This document shows, one piece after another, positions 59,523 through 64,000 of a DNA stretch of 64,000 bases. A program made the translations under genes and the position numbers. Position 1 is the stretch's first letter, and each line of letters begins with the position of its first letter. This DNA is from Streptomyces sp. ISL-10 (GTDB lineage Bacteria > Actinomycetota > Actinomycetes > Streptomycetales > Streptomycetaceae), in the NCBI RefSeq assembly GCF_018614575.1, contig NZ_JAGGOJ010000013.1:1-64000 (forward strand). Direction: 5' to 3'. A model generated the notes under the pieces. It had not been told where the DNA came from, searched no databases, and worked only from the letters and a program-made list of their open reading frames with translations.

Positions 59523-60677
59523 ATGTCGGACCCCGAGTTCAGTCCCCGGCCCCACGGCATCCGCCGCGGGGCAGCCCTGACCTTGGTCTTCGGAGCCGTC
59601 CTTGCCACCGCCGCCGCCACCGGCGGTCTGCCGAGCGAGGAGCACGAGACGTCGCGCAGACTCTCCGTCCGTGCGGTGGCCCAGGCCGTGGACCGCGACG
59701 CGGTCGCCCGGGCCGCCGCCGAGGCGATAGCGGACGGCAAGTCGGGTACCGAGGCGGCGGAGCAGTTCGTCAGCCGCAGCGGCGACCGCTGGAGCGCGGT
59801 GTACGACAGCGAGGAGTACGAGGAGTTCGAGAACGCCCTCGACGGCGAGTACACCGGCGTGGGCCTGCGGACCCGGCGCAGCGGCGGCCGCACGGAGGTC
59901 GCCGAGGTCCAGAAGGGCGGCCCCGCGGACCGGGCCGGAATCCGGCCCGGCGACCGGCTGCGGACCGTGGACGGGCAGGAGGTGGCCCGGCGTCCGGTCA
60001 CCGACGTCGTGGCACTGCTGCGCGGGGCTGACGGCACGGACGTCGTCCTCGGACTGGAGCGGGGCGGCCGGCGCTGGACCGAGACCCTGACCCGCACCCT
60101 GCTGACCACCGAGACCGTCACCGTCCGCCACCTCGGCGAGGGCACCGTAGTGATCAAGGTGGCCTCGTTCACCAAGGGCTCGGGCGCGCGGGTGCGGGAC
60201 GCGGTGCGCCGAGCCCCCGAGGGCGCGGGCGTCCTCCTGGACCTGCGGGGCAATGCGGGCGGCCTGGTCTCCGAGGCCGTCACGGCCGCGTCCGCCTTCC
60301 TCGACGGTGGCCTGGTCGCCACGTACGACGTGCGCGGCGAGCAGCAGGCGCTCTACGCGGAGGGCGGCGGCGACACCGACCGGCCCCTCGTCGCGCTGGT
60401 CGACGCGGGCACGATGAGCGCCGCGGAGCTGGTCACGGGCGCGCTGAAGGACCGCGGCAGGGCGATCACCGTCGGCTCGCGCACCTTCGGCAAGGGGTCG
60501 GTGCAGATGCCGAGCCGGCTTCCCGACGGCTCGGTGGCCGAGCTCACGGTGGGCCATTACCGCACTCCGGCGGGTCACAGCGTCGACGGCCGGGGCATCA
60601 CGCCCGACCTCACGGCCAGTGAGGGGGCCGAGCAGCGTGCGCAGTCGGTATTGAGTGGCCTCAGGGGGGCCTCGTAG
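59523..60677 (+). CDS. S41-family C-terminal processing peptidase
   Basis: 384 residues. An N-terminal transmembrane or signal helix (LTLVFGAVLATAAAT) anchors it outside the membrane. A PDZ domain (about 115-190) is followed by the tail-specific protease domain with nucleophile S299 (TMSAAEL) and base K324 (FGKGSVQ), 25 residues apart as in CtpA. It should degrade or process envelope proteins. It lies 18 bp before smpB. Confidence 0.93.
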   Translation: MSDPEFSPRPHGIRRGAALTLVFGAVLATAAATGGLPSEEHETSRRLSVRAVAQAVDRDAVARAAAEAIADGKSGTEAAEQFVSRSGDRWSAVYDSEEYEEFENALDGEYTGVGLRTRRSGGRTEVAEVQKGGPADRAGIRPGDRLRTVDGQEVARRPVTDVVALLRGADGTDVVLGLERGGRRWTETLTRTLLTTETVTVRHLGEGTVVIKVASFTKGSGARVRDAVRRAPEGAGVLLDLRGNAGGLVSEAVTAASAFLDGGLVATYDVRGEQQALYAEGGGDTDRPLVALVDAGTMSAAELVTGALKDRGRAITVGSRTFGKGSVQMPSRLPDGSVAELTVGHYRTPAGHSVDGRGITPDLTASEGAEQRAQSVLSGLRGAS

Positions 60678-60695
60678 TGCGAAAATGACTGCACT

Positions 60696-61175
60696 ATGGC
60701 AAAGGAAAAAGGGCGCAAGCTGATCGCGCAGAACAAGAAGGCGCGGCACGACTACCACATCCTCGACACCTACGAGTGCGGTCTCGTGCTGATGGGGACC
60801 GAGGTGAAGTCGCTGCGCCAGGGGCGGGCCTCGCTGGTGGACGGCTTCGTCCAGATCGACGGGCACGAGGCCTGGCTGCACAATGTGCACGTCCCCGAGT
60901 ACAGCCAGGGCACGTGGACCAACCACAGCGCGCGGCGCAAGCGCAAGCTGCTGATGCACCGGGCGGAGATCGACAAGCTGGAGTCGAAGTCCCAGGAGAC
61001 GGGTCACACGATCGTGCCCCTCGTCCTGTACTTCAAGGACGGCCGGGCCAAGGTCGAGATCGCGCTGGCGAAGGGCAAGAAGGAGTACGACAAGCGGCAG
61101 ACGCTGCGGGAGAAGCAGGACCGGCGCGAGACGGACCGGGCGGTCTCGGCGGCGAAGCGGCGCCAGCGGGCCTGA
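60696..61175 (+). CDS. smpB: SsrA-binding protein SmpB
   Basis: 159 residues. Core motifs GTEVKSLRQG (about 32-41), VDGFVQIDGHEAWLHNVHV, and the C-terminal basic helix rich in Lys/Arg, KGKKEYDKRQTLREKQDRR, that enters the decoding centre during trans-translation. Partner of tmRNA, which is encoded 156 bp downstream. ATG 60696 preceded by a weak Shine-Dalgarno. Confidence 0.97.
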   Translation: MAKEKGRKLIAQNKKARHDYHILDTYECGLVLMGTEVKSLRQGRASLVDGFVQIDGHEAWLHNVHVPEYSQGTWTNHSARRKRKLLMHRAEIDKLESKSQETGHTIVPLVLYFKDGRAKVEIALAKGKKEYDKRQTLREKQDRRETDRAVSAAKRRQRA

Positions 61176-61250
61176 CCCGCCGCATCCGACCGCCCCGACC
61201 GGCTGCCGGGCGACCGGCGACAGGCCACCGGGCGACCGGCGGGAATAGGC

Positions 61251-61280
61251 TGGCACCCTCGTGCGCTGTTCACGTACGAT
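61251..61280 (+). promoter_or_regulatory. Candidate ssrA promoter
   Basis: TGGCAC at 61251-61256 and TACGAT at 61275-61280, 18-bp spacer, resemble a HrdB-type promoter. The mature tmRNA begins 50 bp after the -10, so a precursor processed at its 5' end is expected. Confidence 0.5.
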
Positions 61281-61330
61281 GGCACCTGCACCCCGGAGAC
61301 GGGGTGTGCGCCACCTTGATAAATCAACAT

Positions 61331-61714
61331 GGGGATGATCGGTTTCGACAGCGGATGTCGAAGCAGGGGAAGCGAGTCGAGGAAGCGGCAATGATCTCGT
61401 AAACCATATGTCGCAAACAATAATCGCCACTTCTAAGCGCGATTCCTCCGCCTTCGCCCTCGCTGCCTAATTAGCAGCTAGCGAAGACTCTGCGGAGTGT
61501 CAGCCCGGGGCTGTTCCCGACCCGGATCCTGGCATCGACTAGGGAACTAAACCTCTGAACCCGGTCACGGGGTACGGAGGGAAATCAAACAGTGACTGAG
61601 CCCGTCGGAGACTTGTTCGCGTGATCTCCGGGGCCGAGAAAAACGCAGCGAACTGCACTCGGAGAAGCCCTGGTTCTGCACCGTTGGACGCGGGTTCGAT
61701 TCCCGCCATCTCCA
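61331..61714 (+). ncRNA. ssrA: Transfer-messenger RNA (tmRNA)
   Basis: The 5' end GGGGATGATCGGTTTCGACAG and the 3' end with TTCGATTCCCGCCATCTCC form the tRNA-Ala-like domain. The acceptor stem pairs GGGGATG with CATCTCC; the CCA tail is probably added post-transcriptionally. The tag frame opens at GCC (61426) and ends at TAA (61468-61470), encoding ATSKRDSSAFALAA. It acts with SmpB to rescue stalled ribosomes. No introns or split arrangement. Confidence 0.97.
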
Positions 61715-61768
61715 CCGATGGAGATCCCGGAGGTGTGACGCCTCCGGATCCCCGCATCCCATGTGGAC

Positions 61769-61798
61769 AAGGCCCGGCAGCTACGGCTGCCGGGCCTT
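61769..61798. terminator. Convergent terminator for ssrA and the MFS gene
   Basis: AAGGCCCGGCAGC-TACG-GCTGCCGGGCCTT: 13-bp perfect stem, 4-nt loop. The MFS stop codon (complement of CTA, 61781-61783) lies inside it. Confidence 0.85.
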
Positions 61799-63070
61799 CG
61801 TCATGCCCGCCACCGCCAGTGCCGCCGCCGCCGCGCACACCGGGACGGCGTACCCGGTCGCCGGGCTCATGTGCTCCACCACCCAGCCGCCGCTCGCCGC
61901 GCCCGCCGCGATGCCCCCGAGCAGCGCGGTGACGGCCAGGGTCATGCCCTCGTTGCTCTGGCCCGGCGGGGTCAGACGCTGGACCGTGGTCATCCCAGTC
62001 ACCATCGTCGGCGCCGTCGCCATGCCGGCGAGCAGGAGGGCGCCCGCCACGGCGAGGACGGAGCCGGTGCCCGCGGCGGCCAGCAGCGGGAGGGACATCA
62101 GGACGGTCATCGCGGTGAGCGTGGTCACCAGCCCGGCGCTCCGCCCGACCCGGCCGTACACCAGGCCGGCGGCGCACGAGCCCCCGGCCTGGAGAGCGAG
62201 CACCGCCCCGGCGGCCGGACCGTCGACGAAGGCGAGCGTGACGACCTCCATGGCGCCGAAGACCGCACCCGTGACCAGGAAGACGGCGAGGAGGGCGGGC
62301 ATGCCGGCGGCGCGCAGCGGCGAGACCGCGAAGGCGCGCGGGGCGGCGGGCGGCTCGGTGGAACGCTGGGCGACGAAGACGAGGACGCCGCCGAGCAGCA
62401 GGATCGCGCCGATCAGCGTGCCCGCCTCCGGGAAAAGCGCCGCGCACAGGAACGCCGCGAGGACGGGGCCGAGCATGAAGCAGAGCTCGTCGGCCGCCTG
62501 CTCGAAGGAGTTCGCCGTGTGCAGGGCGGCCGCGTCGCCACGGTGCAGGTGCGCCCACCGGGCCCGGGACATGCCCCCGGTGTTGGGCGTGGTGGCGGTC
62601 GCCGCGTAGGCGGCGAAGAGCGTCCAGTCGGGGGCGTCGAGGCGTACGCACAGCAGCAGGGCGAGCGAGCCGAGCACGGCGAGCGCGGTGGCGGGCACGG
62701 CGACACGGGCTTGCCCGTACCGGTCGACGAGCCGCGCAGTCCACGGCGCGACCAGCGCGGTGGCGGCGAGCCCGGTCGCGGTGACGGCGCCGGCGAGGGC
62801 GTACGACCCGCGCGAGCCGGCGATCATGATGACGGCGCTGACGCTGAACATGCCCATGGGCAGCCGGGCGATCAGGGTTCCGGCCGTGAAGGCGCGAGCG
62901 CCCGGGGTGGCGAACAGCCGCCGGTAGGGCCCCGGCGGTCTGCGTCGCCGGACGCGCCCGGGACCGTCGTCGAACCGGGGCACGAACGCGGGCGCCCCGG
63001 GCGTGATCGCGGGCGGGGAAGCGGGCAGGGAAGGGCGAACGGCCTGGTACGGCCGGGAGGACTGCGGCAT
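61781..63070 (-). CDS. MFS transporter
   Basis: 429 residues with about 12 hydrophobic segments after a basic, Pro-rich N-terminus of about 50 residues. The A-type loop VDRYGQARVAVPATA between helices 2 and 3 is the major-facilitator signature. Substrate unknown; efflux of a small molecule is plausible, since a LysR gene is divergent. The last codons extend into the shared terminator hairpin. Confidence 0.85.
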   Translation of the reverse strand: MPQSSRPYQAVRPSLPASPPAITPGAPAFVPRFDDGPGRVRRRRPPGPYRRLFATPGARAFTAGTLIARLPMGMFSVSAVIMIAGSRGSYALAGAVTATGLAATALVAPWTARLVDRYGQARVAVPATALAVLGSLALLLCVRLDAPDWTLFAAYAATATTPNTGGMSRARWAHLHRGDAAALHTANSFEQAADELCFMLGPVLAAFLCAALFPEAGTLIGAILLLGGVLVFVAQRSTEPPAAPRAFAVSPLRAAGMPALLAVFLVTGAVFGAMEVVTLAFVDGPAAGAVLALQAGGSCAAGLVYGRVGRSAGLVTTLTAMTVLMSLPLLAAAGTGSVLAVAGALLLAGMATAPTMVTGMTTVQRLTPPGQSNEGMTLAVTALLGGIAAGAASGGWVVEHMSPATGYAVPVCAAAAALAVAGMTKARQP

Positions 63071-63164
63071 GCCTCCACCCTCACGGCCGGTGTCGTGGCC
63101 CGTCCAACACCTGATCGACGGCTATTCACGCACCTGTGTTGTGGAAAGTGTTGTTCAATGCAGC

Positions 63165-64000
63165 GTGTCCCGAGACCTGGAACCCCGCCTGCTGCGCGCC
63201 TTCGCCGCCGTCGCCCAAGAGCTCCACTTCACCCGCGCCGCCGCCCGGCTCTACATCGCCCAGCAGGCGCTCAGCCGTGACGTCCGGCGACTCGAACGGG
63301 AACTGGGCACCGAGCTCTTCGTACGGACCACCCGCCAGGTGACGCTCACCCTGGACGGCGAGCGTCTGCTGCCGTACGCCCGGCGGGTGCTCGCCGCCCA
63401 GGACGAGCTGCTCGCCGCCGCCACCGGAGCCGCCCGCCCGCTGCTGGTCGATCTCAACAGCCCGGGCCCCACCATGACCTCCGCACGCGTCCTCGCCCGC
63501 GCCCGCGAGCTCGCACCGGACTGCGAGCTGATGGCCCGCTACGAGAGCGGACTCACCCACGCCGCGGCGGAGATCGTGGCCGGCCGGCTCGACGTGTCCT
63601 TCGGGCGCTACGCCGGACTCGAGCCCTCCGTACGGGCGCAGCTGGCCCAGCAGCCCGTACGGCTGGAGCCTATGGCGGTCCTGCTGCCCGAGCGCCATCC
63701 GCTCACCGCGCTGGAGCGCGTCCCGCTGAGCGCGCTGGCCGGCGAGACCGTCTACGCCGGTGACGGCAACCCCCGGACACCGGAGTGGACCGACCTGGCG
63801 CGCCGGCTGTTCGCCGGGCGGGGCATCACCGTCGCGCCGCCCGCGCCGCTGGCTGTGGGCGAGGAGGAGTTCCGGCGGGTGATGGAGAAGTTCGGCAACC
63901 CGGTGCTCGTCGTCGTCGACTTCGCCGCGCTGCCCGGCACCGTACGGCGGCCGCTCGCCGATCCCGTACCGCTGTCGCCGCTCTCCCTGGTGTGGCGCAA
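63165..64000 (+). CDS. LysR-family transcriptional regulator, partial
   Basis: The gene runs off the window; about 278 codons are seen. The N-terminal winged helix (LLRAFAAVAQELHFTRAAARLYIAQQALSRDVRRLE, about 8-43) is typical. The co-inducer-binding domain follows from about 85. A GTG at 63165 was chosen; a GTG at 63141 is an alternative. Divergent from the MFS transporter with 94 bp between the starts, it probably regulates that gene. Confidence 0.9.
   Translation, partial: MSRDLEPRLLRAFAAVAQELHFTRAAARLYIAQQALSRDVRRLERELGTELFVRTTRQVTLTLDGERLLPYARRVLAAQDELLAAATGAARPLLVDLNSPGPTMTSARVLARARELAPDCELMARYESGLTHAAAEIVAGRLDVSFGRYAGLEPSVRAQLAQQPVRLEPMAVLLPERHPLTALERVPLSALAGETVYAGDGNPRTPEWTDLARRLFAGRGITVAPPAPLAVGEEEFRRVMEKFGNPVLVVVDFAALPGTVRRPLADPVPLSPLSLVWR

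Overview
The window is core chromosome from a Streptomyces or very close relative. The evidence is very high GC with strong third-position bias, frequent GTG and TTG starts, and a gene order that I recall from the S. coelicolor mtrA-secA-pkaA-prfB-ftsEX-smpB region (recall, not a search). Forty-five protein genes, one short upstream ORF, one broken gene fragment and one tmRNA gene are supported. No insertion sequence, prophage or CRISPR array is visible.

Layout. 0.1-5.5 kb: a minus-strand operon of a multipass membrane protein, DUF4129, DUF4350, MoxR AAA+ ATPase and DUF58 protein. 5.7-12.2 kb: mtnA, then the mtrA-mtrB-lpqB envelope two-component module and a ComF-type phosphoribosyltransferase. 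12.2-16 kb: hpf (ribosome hibernation) behind a leader with a short ORF and a sigma-R-like promoter, an orphan response regulator, a YcaQ-type glycosylase candidate and a GNAT acetyltransferase. 16.1-22.3 kb: secA with a strong terminator, a 750-bp stretch without a gene, an Rv3235-family gene, DUF6912, a HAD phosphatase and a PfpI protein. 22.7-27.6 kb: the large NAD-glutamate dehydrogenase, followed by a hairpin-repeat-rich spacer and a small Ser/Thr kinase.

29-43 kb is a cell-wall glycopolymer locus. It has a TagH/TagG-type ABC exporter, a TetR regulator, three large fusions of a family-2 glycosyltransferase to a CDP-polyol phosphotransferase, a membrane glycosyltransferase, a glycosyltransferase-methyltransferase fusion and a small EamA-like carrier. 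43-47 kb is a sugar ABC importer lacking its ATPase. 47-55 kb holds an FHA-FtsK-like protein divergent from the kinases pkaA and pkaB. 54.9-61.8 kb: prfB, a sortase-type surface protein with 30 Ala-Asp-Gly-Gly repeats, a zinc-ribbon membrane protein, ftsE-ftsX, an S41 protease, smpB and ssrA. The window closes with an MFS transporter and a partial LysR gene.

The most unexpected pattern is that the 3' ends of several genes (the MalF-type permease, prfB, the FHA-FtsK gene and, more weakly, pkaA and the GNAT gene) are followed by a second, diverged copy of the last codons and stop codon. Other points of interest are a probable pseudo-glycosyltransferase domain, a degenerate Walker A motif in the FHA-FtsK protein, an odd extracytoplasmic insertion in the MalF-type permease, and the repeat surface protein.
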